From Actinomycetospora chibensis (lineage in GTDB: Bacteria > Actinomycetota > Actinomycetes > Mycobacteriales > Pseudonocardiaceae): a DNA stretch of 64,000 bases. Positions 45,901-55,724 of this stretch are shown here, in pieces. The notes under the pieces are model-generated. The model was given only the letters and a program-made list of their open reading frames with translations. It had not been told where the DNA came from and ran no database searches. The DNA lies in the NCBI RefSeq assembly GCF_028737215.1, contig NZ_JAQZAM010000020.1, positions 23,407 through 87,406 of the forward strand, written 5' to 3'. A program made the position numbers and the translations under genes. Every line of letters begins with the position of its first letter. Position 1 is the stretch's first letter.

Positions 45901-47118
45901 CGGCGCCTCGTCGGCTACGTCGTCCCGGTCGACGGCGCGCGGATCGAGCCCGCCGCGCTCCGCGCGGAGCTCGCGGCGGTCCTGCCGAGCGCGATGGTGC
46001 CGACCGCCCTGGTGCCGCTCGACCGCCTGCCGCTGGGCCCGAGCGGGAAGCTCGACCGCGGCGCGCTGCCGGCCCCCGACCACGTGTCGACGCCGTCGCG
46101 CGCGCCCGCCACGCCGGCCGAGTCCGTGCTGCTGGGCGTGCTGCGCGAGGTGCTGGAGAACGACGCGATCGAGCTCGACGACGAGTTCATCGACGTCGGC
46201 GGCGACAGCATCGTCTCCCTCGCGCTCGTCTCGCGGGCGGGGCGCCAGGGGGTGGCCCTGTCCGTCCGCGACGTCCTCGAGGGCGGCACCGTCGCCGGGA
46301 TCGCGGCGCTCGCGACCGTCGGGCCGGACGTCGACCCCGGGGCGCCGGGCATCGACCTGCCGCGCGACCACGTCCTGACCCTGCGGGGTGCCGTCGGCAC
46401 CGGTCCGGCGCCGCTGTTCTGCGTCCACCCCGCCGGCGGCTTCGCGACGGTCTTCACCGGGCTGGTGCGCGAGCTCCCGTCCGACCGGCCGGTGATCGGG
46501 CTGCAGCTGCCGCTGCTGGAGGGGTCTCCGGTGCCCGCGACGACGATCGACGAGCTCGCCGCGAGCTACCTCGAGACGATCCGCGGGATCCAGCCGGAGG
46601 GCCCGTACCACCTGCTCGGGTACTCGTTCGGCGGCAACGTGGTGCACGCGCTCGCGGCCCTGCTCGCCGGCGACGGCGAGGAGGTCGCCTTCGCCGGGAT
46701 GATCGACTCGGGGCCGCTGGCCGCCGAGCGGGCCGACGGGCGGGGGCCGTCCGCGGACGTCGTGGAGCGCGAGCTGCGCGCCGCGCTGCCCCCGGGGGCA
46801 GCCGAGGACGCGCCGGAGCTGCTCGCGGCGGTGCGGTCCGCGGTGGAGCGGACCGTCGCCATCCGGACGAACTCCCACGCGCCCGTCTACGACGGCCGTC
46901 TGATGCTGTTCGCGGCGGCGGGCGCCCCCGGCACCGACGGCACCGACGCCGACCGGCTGGCCGACGCCTGGCGCGACCTCGTGGGACCGGACCGCCTCGT
47001 CGCCCACCCCGTCGAGGGCGACCACGCGGCGATGGTGGCGCCCCGCGGGTGGGCGGCGATCGGGCCGATCGTCGCCGACGCCCTCGCCGACACCCCCTCC
47101 GATCCCGGCGCCCGCTAA
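39970..47118 (+). CDS. two-module NRPS (C-A-T-C-A-T-TE) for the siderophore
   Basis: The 2382-residue synthetase starts at TTG 39970 with AGGAGG five bases upstream. Domain order: condensation 1 (His151-His152, Asp156 in HHVIIDG), adenylation 1 (core YVIYTSGSTGRPKG near 612), carrier 1 (Ser1009 in GGDS), condensation 2 (His1215-His1216, Asp1220 in HHALLDG), adenylation 2 (YVIYTSGTTGRPKG near 1686), carrier 2 (Ser2080) and a thioesterase (Ser2219 in GYSFGG, His2352 in GDHAAM). Because it begins with a condensation domain, a starter acid must come from another carrier, most likely the aryl carrier at 34453. All catalytic motifs look intact. The terminal thioesterase could release, cyclise or oligomerise. 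By eye the adenylation-1 pocket is acidic, suggesting a basic amino acid. Confidence 0.95.
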   Translation: MSTAVRTRTPADALLELTGAQLGIWNAQWLEPDSPHYLVGDVVEIDGTEPLDLASLAEAVRATLAEAETLHLRFHDTPDGPRQSLSDDRARPPEIVDLRAEPDPVTAAHAAVASIRARAAEACRGLVDRRLDSQTLLRLSDRAVWWVQLYHHVIIDGYSAAMMARRAAAHYTALVRGTDRPPPEFGAIADLVAADQEYRAGERYEKDRAYWRDRLSPLPDPTGAARTASGAPERTVAASVVVAPDTLARLRALGDETSTTWADVLIGCFAAFLHRAHGETDVVIGMPLMCRVGRAALRTPAMAVNLLPLRVTVRGDDRLDDLARRVAGLMREMRSHQRFRGADLPRELGVPGLGAMLIGGINLKAFDYTIDFAGSTGVMRNVAGGPPQDFELTATPTADGGIRLGFEVDDRLTDQAGVEWRAHALLRVIDALTSDEAPPIGRVDLLPADEQDRLVGEWTGPGPAPTGPPDDLPTALDRLRAEVGDRTALVCGPDRLTAVELVDRVHRTARALQARGIGTDDVVALALPRGVDLVVTLLAVMDAGAAYLPLDLAHPRRRQEELLDDARPALVLGSDTAVDELGAVDVADLRADADAQEAGSLARGDESPDRLAYVIYTSGSTGRPKGVLGRAGGLAGLLAHHRETAADVAGRVPDGVLRVAHTYSFAFDASIDQLLWLLGGHELHVYDTELTKDAEELLAAYARDRIDVVDTTPSMAAQLVEAGLLTGGHPPSLLILGGEATPPALWQRVADSGVAARNMYGPTEAAVDATVAPVTTGAPTIGHPLPGTRAYVLDVALQPVPHGAVGELYLAGPHLARGYLGHPGTTAERFVADPFGPAGARMYRTGDLARWVPGRGLDYLGRGDGQVKIRGFRVEIGEVEGQLVELPGVRAAAAAIRTGTGRPQLVGYVVPEPGGAPSSDEVRRALSARVPEHMVPSTVVVLDALPTTTSGKLDRLALPAPPTTRTGRAPSTAQERVLCEVLADVIGLDVLGLDGVGVDDDFVGIGGDSITAISVCSRLRAHGLELRPRELLAAPDVASLAALARQADEGAEDGDEAPEVLVDPADVDPLEDGLRLREALPATDLQAGLVVHSLARDEREAEVYLVQGVHHLVGSLDPGRLRDAAEELLARSPALRSVLTTAATGAVVQVVPEDVVLGWQHVDVSSRPRVEQEREVAAAARAELDRPWHPARPPLIRFVLVTLGATEHRLVLTNHHALLDGWSMPLVCRQLFAIYDEIGGGAPAPRTAPVTDFLRWLARQDRSASLAAWRELLAGIDEGTRLAPAARGAALERPERLHTALDAELSEGIRAFARAHGLTLATVVQTAWGLLLARLTGRHDVVFASPVSGRSGQIDGIETMIGQLGNTVVVRLAYSDRDTVREVLAAMHEQSMAMTDHHHVGLADVQRAVGVGDLFDTLMVTENLPMSARTGVTLTPGIELAGVDTDDGTQYPMNVVVLPEPEIVIRFGYQPGAFDPATVREYSDRLRTLLREMITHPDRAVSRLRLLEPAEEARVLAAGTDHVAGHRVRGGCLEEFSAQVRRRPDTTAVECRDRALTYAELDRRANRLAHALISRGVRPEQPVAVLLERDVEMVVAVFGIVKAGAVYVPMDPSYPRDRLEYMVGDAAAAAAVTTGGVLDDLGRLPFADAVAVLRLDDPELVGEQPATWDDDPADARRGLTPDALAYVIYTSGTTGRPKGVAVSHTGFAGLIALQEDVVGVTDRERYLHFASTSFDVAVWQMMLPLLSGGTSVIAPEEVRLPGHELLDYAAAHRVTGINLLPSFLAAMPDDAQVDPDVFFVVGAERLDPGLARRWGDGRRALFNAYGPTEVTINAVTWRYDPAEPALDTDEGTLPIGRPDPDVRAYVLDSGLLPVGVGMMGELYLAGPGLARGYLGLRGQTAQAFVADPFGPPGERMYRTGDRVRWRADGQLVYLGRTDDQVKVRGVRIEPAEIEAALARHPDVRAGVIEVREDRPGERRLVGYVVPVDGARIEPAALRAELAAVLPSAMVPTALVPLDRLPLGPSGKLDRGALPAPDHVSTPSRAPATPAESVLLGVLREVLENDAIELDDEFIDVGGDSIVSLALVSRAGRQGVALSVRDVLEGGTVAGIAALATVGPDVDPGAPGIDLPRDHVLTLRGAVGTGPAPLFCVHPAGGFATVFTGLVRELPSDRPVIGLQLPLLEGSPVPATTIDELAASYLETIRGIQPEGPYHLLGYSFGGNVVHALAALLAGDGEEVAFAGMIDSGPLAAERADGRGPSADVVERELRAALPPGAAEDAPELLAAVRSAVERTVAIRTNSHAPVYDGRLMLFAAAGAPGTDGTDADRLADAWRDLVGPDRLVAHPVEGDHAAMVAPRGWAAIGPIVADALADTPSDPGAR

Positions 47119-48020
47119 CCCACGGCGGCCTCGTCATGCCCGTGCCCGTGCCCGTGTCCGTGGTCCTCCCCGTCGCCGGGGTTGTGGTCCTCGTCGAACA
47201 TCGCGAGGCCGACCTTCCAGTAGCCGGTGATCGAGCAGTCCGCGGGCGGGAGGCGGAGCTCGTCGCGCACCCAGCGCCGCAGCGGCTTGATCGACCCGGC
47301 CTCGCCGGCGACCCACACGTACACCGACTCCCCGGCGGGGATCGCGACGCCGCGGACCGCGCGGGCCAGGACGTCGCTCCGCCCGGCCGCGACGCCGTCG
47401 CGGTGCAGCCAGGTGACGGTGACGCCCTCGGGTGCGGCGAGGTCGACCTCCTCGGAGGCGTCGGCGACCTCGACGAACACCCACCCGCGGGCGGTCGCCG
47501 GCATCCCCTCGACCCAGCGCGCCATCGCGGGCAGCGCGGTGGCGTCGCCCGCGAGCAGGTAGCGGTCGTAGTGCTCCGGCACGGCCAGCCCCGCGGGCGG
47601 CCCGGCGACCCACACCGGCTCGCCGGGGCCCACGCGCGCCGCCCACTCCGAGGCGAGGCCGCCGGCGTGCAGCACGACGTCGAGGTCGAGCTCACCGACC
47701 GCCGGGTCGTAGCGGCGCACCGTGTAGTCGCGGGTCGGGGGCATGGGGTGGGGCCAGCGGACCATCGACCCGTTCGGCTCGGGGACGCGCAGCCCGCCGT
47801 CCGGGTCCGGGAAAACGATCTTGACGTGCTCGTCGACGACCGAGTGGCTCTCGAAGCCCACGAGGTCCTCGCCGCCGAGGGTCAGGCGCAGCATCGTCGG
47901 GGTGATCGTCTGCCGGCCGACGACCTCGAGGCGGCGGATGCGGATGGGGTAGGGCACCTTCGCGCCCCCGGCGCCGAGTCGGGCCTCCGCGACGCGCTCG
48001 CGGGGTCGTTCGCGGTCCAT
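47115..48020 (-). CDS. siderophore-interacting protein with His/Gly-rich tail
   Basis: The 301-residue SIP-family ferric-siderophore reductase has the FAD motif RDYTVRR, DLDVVLHAGGLASEWA and the C-terminal GYWKVGLAMF. The last 24 residues contain an alternating HGHGHGHGHDE run, a likely metal-binding tail that family members do not need. It lies downstream of and convergent with the NRPS (4-bp overlap of stops), and shares an iron-box-containing promoter region with the divergent exporter. It probably frees iron from the imported siderophore. Confidence 0.93.
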   Translation of the reverse strand: MDRERPRERVAEARLGAGGAKVPYPIRIRRLEVVGRQTITPTMLRLTLGGEDLVGFESHSVVDEHVKIVFPDPDGGLRVPEPNGSMVRWPHPMPPTRDYTVRRYDPAVGELDLDVVLHAGGLASEWAARVGPGEPVWVAGPPAGLAVPEHYDRYLLAGDATALPAMARWVEGMPATARGWVFVEVADASEEVDLAAPEGVTVTWLHRDGVAAGRSDVLARAVRGVAIPAGESVYVWVAGEAGSIKPLRRWVRDELRLPPADCSITGYWKVGLAMFDEDHNPGDGEDHGHGHGHGHDEAAVG

Positions 48021-48072
48021 GGGTCGGTCCCTCCTGGGTCGTCTCGCCGGATGCCGCACCGGGCGCTGGTTG

Positions 48073-48091
48073 TTAGGGCACCCTATCCTTC
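48073..48091. promoter_or_regulatory. DtxR/IdeR-like iron box between SIP and exporter
   Basis: The segment starting TTAGGGCACCCTATCCT has about 12 of 19 matches to the iron-box consensus and contains the inner palindrome TAGGG-CA-CCCTA. It is 53 bp from the SIP start and 65 bp from the MFS start, in the shared divergent region. Confidence 0.5.
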
Positions 48092-48155
48092 GGCCGAGTC
48101 CGGATCCGTCCCCGTTCCCCACCCCCACGCCCACACCTCGGAGGACCCCGACCTC

Positions 48156-49601
48156 GTGACCGCCGCCGGTTCCCCGCCCGAGGCCTCCGAGCCGCCCCCC
48201 GCGCCCACCGAGATCGACGGACGACTCCTGCGCACGGCGTTCGTCCTCGTCCTCGGCACCTTCATGGCGACGCTGGACGCGACGATCGTCAACGTCGGCA
48301 TCGACACCCTGGCGCAGGAGTTCCGGGCGTCGGTGACCGAGATCCAGTGGGTCACGACGGCGTACCTGCTCGCGCTCCTGCTCGCCGTGCCCTCGTCCGG
48401 CTGGATCGTCGACCGGTTCGGGGGCCGCCGCACCTGGATCTCCGCGGTCGTGCTGTTCCTCGCCGGCTCGCTGCTGTGCGCCCTCGCGTGGTCGGTCGAG
48501 AGCCTGGTCGTGTTCCGGGTGATCCAGGGGCTCGGGGGCGGGCTCCTCCCGCCGGTCGGCCAGGCCCTGGTCGCCCGCGAGGCCGGACCGAAGCGCATCG
48601 GGCGCATCATCAGCATCGTCGGGGTCATCCCCCTGCTGTCGCCGGTGATCGGGCCGATCGTGGGCGGCACGATCCTCGGCGTCGCCGGCTGGCCGTGGCT
48701 GTTCTACGTCAACCTGCCGATCGGTCTCGTCGCCGTGCTGCTGGCCCTGCGGTTCGTCGCGCCCCATCCGCCCGCGGCCCAGGGCGCCCCGTTCGACGTC
48801 CTGGGTGCGGCCCTGCTCCCGCCGGGGGTGGCGGCGCTCGTGTTCGGGCTCACGGAGGTCGGCAACGGACGCTCCCTCGACTTCGTCCCGGTGCTCCTCG
48901 GCCTCGTCGGCGGCGTCGTCCTGCTGATGGCCTACGCGGTGCACGCGGTGCGGATGCGTGGCGTCCCGCTCATCGACCTGAGGTTGTTCACGCGCCCACC
49001 GTTCGGGGCCGCGGCGAGCGCACTGATCATCCTCGGCGCCTCGGTGTACGGCGCCGTGTTCCTGCTGCCGCTCTACTTCCAGGCGGGACGCGGCCTGACG
49101 CCGTTCGCCGCCGGCCTTCTTCTCGTCCCGCAGGGTCTCGGGGCGGCGCTCGGTTCGGTGGTGGTGAACCGGACGATCGACAAGGTGGCCCCGCGCACCC
49201 TCGTGCTCACCGGCATCGGGCTGATCGCCCTCGGCACGGTGCTGTTCACCCAGCTCGGCAGCGCGCCGTCCGACCCGCTCATCATCGCGTCACTGCTCGT
49301 GCGCGGGATCGGCCTCGGCATGATCGGGGCGCCGGTGATGAACATCGTCTACTCGTCGATGCCGCACGCGCAGCTCCCGCGGGCCTCCGGCGCGCTGAAC
49401 CTGCTCAACGTCCTCGGCGGCTCGATCGGCACGGCGGTCCTCGCCGTGGTCCTGCAGACCCGCCTCGAGGCGCGCGCCCACCGGGGGGAGCCGGGGGTGG
49501 CGCTGGCCTTCGCCGACACCTTCTGGTGGACGCTCGCCTTCTGCCTCGTCGCCGTCATCGGGGCGACGAGGCTGCCCCGGCGCTCGGCGGCGACGGAGTG
49601 A
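48156..49601 (+). CDS. MFS (DHA2/EmrB-type) exporter, candidate siderophore exporter
   Basis: The 481-residue transporter of the 14-helix drug:H+ antiporter-2 family shows [32 protein letters not shown] and [20 protein letters not shown] 48156 follows GGAGG by 11 bases; the first 25 residues are Pro/Glu-rich and cytoplasmic. Its place at the edge of the siderophore cluster and the shared iron-box region make export of the newly made siderophore the best guess. A multidrug pump is the alternative. Confidence 0.9.
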   Translation: MTAAGSPPEASEPPPAPTEIDGRLLRTAFVLVLGTFMATLDATIVNVGIDTLAQEFRASVTEIQWVTTAYLLALLLAVPSSGWIVDRFGGRRTWISAVVLFLAGSLLCALAWSVESLVVFRVIQGLGGGLLPPVGQALVAREAGPKRIGRIISIVGVIPLLSPVIGPIVGGTILGVAGWPWLFYVNLPIGLVAVLLALRFVAPHPPAAQGAPFDVLGAALLPPGVAALVFGLTEVGNGRSLDFVPVLLGLVGGVVLLMAYAVHAVRMRGVPLIDLRLFTRPPFGAAASALIILGASVYGAVFLLPLYFQAGRGLTPFAAGLLLVPQGLGAALGSVVVNRTIDKVAPRTLVLTGIGLIALGTVLFTQLGSAPSDPLIIASLLVRGIGLGMIGAPVMNIVYSSMPHAQLPRASGALNLLNVLGGSIGTAVLAVVLQTRLEARAHRGEPGVALAFADTFWWTLAFCLVAVIGATRLPRRSAATE

Positions 49602-49602
49602 G

Positions 49603-49758
49603 TCAGCGCTCGGGGGATCGTCGCGGCGCGGGCACGGTCCGTTCCCGCGGCGTGCAGGCCCAGCGGCACTCGAGGTGGTCCCAGTAGCAGGCGCGGGTGT
49701 GCTCGTGACGGGGCCCGGACGGCGTGCGGACGGACCGGGGCAGGGTGCTCAGCGACAT
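49603..49758 (-). CDS. 51-residue Cys/Trp-rich small protein
   Basis: The small frame from ATG 49758 has GGAGG five bases before the start. The protein has a basic N-terminal part and the compact core [18 protein letters not shown]: three Cys, four His in about 20 residues and two Trp. That pattern could bind a metal or form a disulfide. A promoter-like TTGACG/TGATAA pair lies upstream at 49824-49854. It has no family I recognise. The 3' end is 1 bp past the exporter stop on the other strand. Confidence 0.6.
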   Translation of the reverse strand: MSLSTLPRSVRTPSGPRHEHTRACYWDHLECRWACTPRERTVPAPRRSPER

Positions 49759-49823
49759 GGGGACCTCCGATGACGACGCGAAGGTCACCCACGGTGACAG
49801 CGAGGCCGAGGAGACGTCTGTAC

Positions 49824-49854
49824 TTATCACCCGATCGGCGCTGTACGTCGTCAA
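49824..49854 (-). promoter_or_regulatory. sigma70-type promoter candidate for the small protein
   Basis: On the minus strand TTGACG (49854-49849) and TGATAA (49829-49824) are separated by 19 bases. Two GTACAG hexamers flank the -10. The start codon lies 66 bp downstream of the -10. Confidence 0.4.
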
Positions 49855-49869
49855 CAATGACGACTCGGG

Positions 49870-52266
<2,397 letters not shown>

Positions 52267-52295
52267 CGGGGGCTCCGTTCCTGCGGGTGGATGCG

Positions 52296-52724
52296 TCACT
52301 TCACCTCGAAGATCCGGATCATGCTTCCCGCGGGGTCGCGGAAGGCGGCGTCGCGGATGCCCCACGGCTGCTCGGTGGGCTCCTGGACGACCTCGGCCCC
52401 GTCGGCGATGCCGGACTGCAGGCGCTCGAAGGTGCCGTCGAGGTCGGTGGTGGCGAGATTGATCGACGCGAACGTGCCCTTGGCCATCATCTCGGCCACG
52501 GTGCGCCGCTCCTCCTCGGTCATCCCGGGCTGGGCGGCGGGCGGGTACAGCACGATCGAGGTCGCGGGCTGGTCGACGGGGCCGACGGTGAGCCAGTGCA
52601 GCCCGTTCCACTCGACGTCGTTGCGCACCTCGAAGCCGAGGGTGTCGCGGTAGAACGCGAGCGAGGCGTCGTTGTCGGTGTGGGGGAGGAAGGCGTGGTG
52701 GATGGTGAGGTCGGGTGTGCTCAT
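52296..52724 (-). CDS. VOC-family (glyoxalase/bleomycin-resistance fold) protein
   Basis: The 142-residue protein with paired beta-alpha-beta3 units shows LAFYRDTLGFEVRNDV near the start and WGIRDAAFRDPAGSMIRIFEV at the end, the classic VOC pattern. Family members are metal enzymes or drug-binding resistance proteins. Its start overlaps the AraC regulator stop by 4 bases. With the UvrA-like ATPase downstream, a drug-sequestering role is plausible. Confidence 0.9.
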   Translation of the reverse strand: MSTPDLTIHHAFLPHTDNDASLAFYRDTLGFEVRNDVEWNGLHWLTVGPVDQPATSIVLYPPAAQPGMTEEERRTVAEMMAKGTFASINLATTDLDGTFERLQSGIADGAEVVQEPTEQPWGIRDAAFRDPAGSMIRIFEVK

Positions 52725-53173
52725 GACGGTGACGCTAGGGGCGCCCCGGAGACCCGTGCTTCTCGATTCCTGACCGGTCGGGTCACCTGCTTCGACACGC
52801 ACGGCGGCATCCCCGGACCCGGGCCCGCCGCCTGCTTCCGGTAGGCGCTCGGCGACATGCCGACGAGCTCGGTGAAGCGGGTGCTGAAGGTGCCCAGCGA
52901 CGAGCTGCCCACCGCGAAGCAGACCTCGGTGACGCTGAGGTCGCCCCGGCGCAGCAGGGCCATGGCGCGCTCGATGCGCCGCGTCATCAGGTAGCTGTAG
53001 GGCGATTCGCCGAAGACGCGCCGGAACTCGCGGCTCAGGTGCCCCGCCGACATGGCCGCGCCGCGCGCGAGCGCCTCGACGTCGAGCGGCTGCGCGTACT
53101 CGCGGTCGATCCGGTCGCGGACACGGCGCAGCCGCGCGAGGTCACGCAGGCGGTGCTGGTCCGCGGGGTCCAC
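52721..53173 (-). CDS. AraC-family regulator, single HTH domain
   Basis: The 150-residue regulator consists mainly of an AraC double helix-turn-helix domain at about residues 15-115: ALARGAAMSAGHLSREFRRVFGESPYSYL and VCFAVGSSSLGTFSTRFTELVGMSPSAYR. It has no ligand-binding N-terminal domain. A 35-residue tail is unstructured. It is coupled to the VOC gene it probably controls. GTG at 53173. Confidence 0.9.
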   Translation of the reverse strand: MDPADQHRLRDLARLRRVRDRIDREYAQPLDVEALARGAAMSAGHLSREFRRVFGESPYSYLMTRRIERAMALLRRGDLSVTEVCFAVGSSSLGTFSTRFTELVGMSPSAYRKQAAGPGPGMPPCVSKQVTRPVRNREARVSGAPLASPS

Positions 53174-53248
53174 AGGGTCCTCGGGGGTCGGGCGGGGTCG
53201 GCGGTTGCCCGAATCATCCCCGGCCCGACTCCCGGTCGTCCACTGAGC

Positions 53249-53896
53249 TCACCCGCGCTGGGAGACGCCCGTCATGCACCAGTTGCCGTCGGTCACGGCC
53301 AGCACGAGATCGGCCGGCAGGGTCTGGGTCTGTCCCCCGGCGCTCACCACGATGTCGACGGGTGCCCGGGCCTGCGTGTCCAGCTTGAGCTCCGCAGGTC
53401 CGCTCGGCGTCGCCGACTGGACGATCGACATGACGTCCGGCGGGAACGGGTTCGACGACAGCCCCTGCTGGTCGTGGCACGACAGCGACTCGAGCGCAGC
53501 CGCGTCCTTGTTCGCGAGCGCCGTGGTCATCTCCGTCGCCCGCGCGTCCGGTGAACCGGGCTTGACGAGGAAGCCGGGGTAGAGCAGCGCCGTCACCGCC
53601 AGCGCCACCACCGCGAGCGCGGCGACGGCGCCGAGTGCGATGACGAGGCCCATCGGACGGCCCGCGGGCTCGTCGTCGTCCTCGTCGTCGTCCTCGTCGG
53701 TGAGGTCGTCGTCGGAATTGCCCGAGTCGTCATCGTCGACCGCGGCGGCCGGGGTGTCGGCGTCCTCGTCGGGCGTGCTGTCCGCCGGGGTGGCGCTCTC
53801 CGTCGCGGTGGTGCTGTCGGTCCCGGTCCCGGCCTCGCCGTCCCCGACCGGCGGATCGTCCGTCGCCACGGTCTCGTTGCGAGTCGTGTCGGACAT
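53249..53896 (-). CDS. acidic single-pass membrane protein with extracytoplasmic domain
   Basis: This 215-residue protein has residues 1-80 extremely rich in Asp, Glu, Thr and Ser, with a run of alternating DD/EE, then a membrane helix at about 84-106 and a small outer domain of about 105 residues with Cys in SLSCHDQQG and NWCMTG. The outer part resembles DUF4878/lumazine-binding-like domains of actinobacterial secreted proteins. ATG 53896 has GGAGGA nine bases upstream. No function can be assigned. Confidence 0.75.
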   Translation of the reverse strand: MSDTTRNETVATDDPPVGDGEAGTGTDSTTATESATPADSTPDEDADTPAAAVDDDDSGNSDDDLTDEDDDEDDDEPAGRPMGLVIALGAVAALAVVALAVTALLYPGFLVKPGSPDARATEMTTALANKDAAALESLSCHDQQGLSSNPFPPDVMSIVQSATPSGPAELKLDTQARAPVDIVVSAGGQTQTLPADLVLAVTDGNWCMTGVSQRG

Positions 53897-54123
53897 ACTT
53901 CTGATTCCTCCCAGGACGCTTCGGCGGGCGCCGTTTCCGCAGCGGAATGCCTGTCCGCACGGTGCCTCATGACCGATGGCGCTCCGACACCCGGGCCCGC
54001 GCGTGCCACGCCCACGACCCGATCGGGGTTCTCCCTCGTGCCACGGCGCGACGGACGCCCCGACCCTGCGCGGTGGTGCCCGTCCCGCGAGCACGACCGG
54101 TGGCCGACCCTCCAGGAGAACCG

Positions 54124-54849
54124 ATGACGACGAGTCCCACCACGACCGAGGAGCTCCCCGCCCTCGACCGCGTCGACTGGGACGACCTCGCCGCCCGCCT
54201 CGATCGCGACGGGTTCGCGATGACCGCGCCGCTCTTGGACCCCGACCAGTGCCGGCAGATGATCGACGTCTTCGACGACGAGGACGCGTTCCGGTCCACC
54301 ATCGACATGGCGCGGCTGTCGTTCGGCGAGGGCCGCTACCGCTACTTCGCGGATCCGCTCCCGTCGCTGGTCCAGACGGTGCGGACCCGGCTGTACCCGC
54401 CGCTCGCGCAGATCGCGAACCGCTGGGCCGGGCTGCTCGGGGAGGACACCTTCCCGGAGTGCCACGACGGGCTCGTCGAGGCGTGCGCGGCAGCAGGCCA
54501 GCACAAGCCCACGCCGCTCGTGCTGCGCTACGGCCCGACCGGCTACAACTGCCTGCACCAGGACGTCTACGGCGACCTGACCTTCCCGCTGCAGGTGCTC
54601 GTCATGCTCAACACGCCCGACGTCGACTTCACCGGCGGGGAGAGCGTGTTCGTCGAGCAGCGACCCCGCCAGCAGTCGCGCCCGATGGTGGCGCGCCCCG
54701 GCCTGGGCCAGGCCGTGGTCTTCCCGGTGCGCCACCGCCCGAAGCAGGGCTCGCGCGGCCACCACCGGGTGCAGATGCGCCACGGCGTCTCGGCGGTGCA
54801 CACCGGCGAGCGGCACGTGCTCGGCATCATCTTCCACAACGCCCGCTGA
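54124..54849 (+). CDS. 2-oxoglutarate/Fe(II)-dependent oxygenase
   Basis: The 241-residue oxygenase has the iron facial triad His145 and Asp147 in LHQDVYG and His220 in RHGVSAV, with Arg230 placed to bind 2-oxoglutarate. The ending GERHVLGIIFHNAR is typical of small prolyl-hydroxylase-like bacterial members. ATG 54124 has AGGAG six bases before. The substrate is unknown. The gene converges on the MerR gene and is followed by a terminator hairpin. Confidence 0.88.
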   Translation: MTTSPTTTEELPALDRVDWDDLAARLDRDGFAMTAPLLDPDQCRQMIDVFDDEDAFRSTIDMARLSFGEGRYRYFADPLPSLVQTVRTRLYPPLAQIANRWAGLLGEDTFPECHDGLVEACAAAGQHKPTPLVLRYGPTGYNCLHQDVYGDLTFPLQVLVMLNTPDVDFTGGESVFVEQRPRQQSRPMVARPGLGQAVVFPVRHRPKQGSRGHHRVQMRHGVSAVHTGERHVLGIIFHNAR

Positions 54850-54901
54850 GCGCGGGCGGTGTCCGCCGGTGTCCTCGGCACCGCCACCCGTTCCCCCGAC
54901 A

Positions 54902-54928
54902 CGGATGCTTCGGTCTCCGAAGCATCCG
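54902..54928. terminator. bidirectional terminator hairpin
   Basis: A perfect 12-bp stem CGGATGCTTCGG / CCGAAGCATCCG with a 3-base loop lies between the convergent oxygenase and MerR genes. Confidence 0.85.
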
Positions 54929-54934
54929 CCCGGA

Positions 54935-55675
54935 TCAGTCGCCCTCGACCGGCGTCTCGGCGATCACCCGCCCCACCCGCTTCAGGACGTCGAGCTGGGC
55001 CGGGGAGTAGAGCTCGACCATCGCCTGACCCATGGTGCGGGCGGCGAACTTCGCGCCCTGTGGAGCGTCCTCGTCCGCGGTCCGCAGTTCGGGGTGCTCG
55101 GCCCGCAGGGCGCGGACGTGGGGGAGCATCCGTTCGGCCAGGTCCTGGCGGGTCTGCTCGTCGGCCTCGGGGGAGAGCTCGTCGAACTCCGTCATCAGGG
55201 GTTCGTGCTGGTAGTTCGTCATCAGGTTCGCGTAGGCCTGGATGCCCTTCGGCCCGAGGACCCGGGACAGGACGACCATGTAGGAGCGGTCGGCGTCCGA
55301 GAGGTCCGCGCGGGCGGCGGCCGGGGCGATCTCGGGCGGCAGGTCGGTCGGCGCCGCCTCGCGCAGGATGAGGGCGAGCTCGGCGCGGACCCGCTGCAAC
55401 CGCTCGATGGTCGCGGCGAGCTCCGTGTCCAGCCTCCGGAGCGCCGCCTCGGGGTGCTCGTCGGCGTCGCCCATCTCGGCGATCTCGGCGAGCGAGAGCC
55501 CGAGATCGGTCAGTCGCTTGATCCGCAGCACGCGCACGAGGTGGGCCACGCCGTACTGCTTGTAGCCGTTGGCGCGCCGCTTCGGCTCCTCGAGCAGGCC
55601 GACCTCGTGGTAGTGCCGGACCGTACGCAGGGTGGTGCCGGTGAGCTCGGCGAGCTGCCGGGTGCTCCACGCCAT
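54935..55675 (-). CDS. MerR-family transcriptional regulator (TipA-like)
   Basis: The 246-residue regulator has the N-terminal winged helix STRQLAELTGTTLRTVRHYHEVGLL and KQYGVAHLVRVLRIKRLTDLGLSLAEI, a coiled-coil around 80-115 and a 130-residue C-terminal ligand domain. ATG 55675 has GGAGGAG upstream. Its promoter has the 19-bp spacer and dyad typical of MerR control, so autoregulation is likely. The neighbouring divergent gene is 2,2-dialkylglycine decarboxylase, a possible target. Confidence 0.92.
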   Translation of the reverse strand: MAWSTRQLAELTGTTLRTVRHYHEVGLLEEPKRRANGYKQYGVAHLVRVLRIKRLTDLGLSLAEIAEMGDADEHPEAALRRLDTELAATIERLQRVRAELALILREAAPTDLPPEIAPAAARADLSDADRSYMVVLSRVLGPKGIQAYANLMTNYQHEPLMTEFDELSPEADEQTRQDLAERMLPHVRALRAEHPELRTADEDAPQGAKFAARTMGQAMVELYSPAQLDVLKRVGRVIAETPVEGD

Positions 55676-55724
55676 GGGGGCTGCTCCTCCTGTCGACGGG
55701 CCTCGGGACCGGTGTGCCGACGAC

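Noticed and set aside
39922..47025. 2367-codon open frame on the minus strand opposite the NRPS
   Set aside because: The composition is Arg/Val/Gly-biased and has no domains, while the plus strand has complete NRPS domains; it is an antisense shadow.
42204..48155. Plus-strand frame continuous with the MFS exporter that runs through the NRPS
   Set aside because: Only the part from 48156 looks like a protein; upstream it is an out-of-frame reading of the NRPS.
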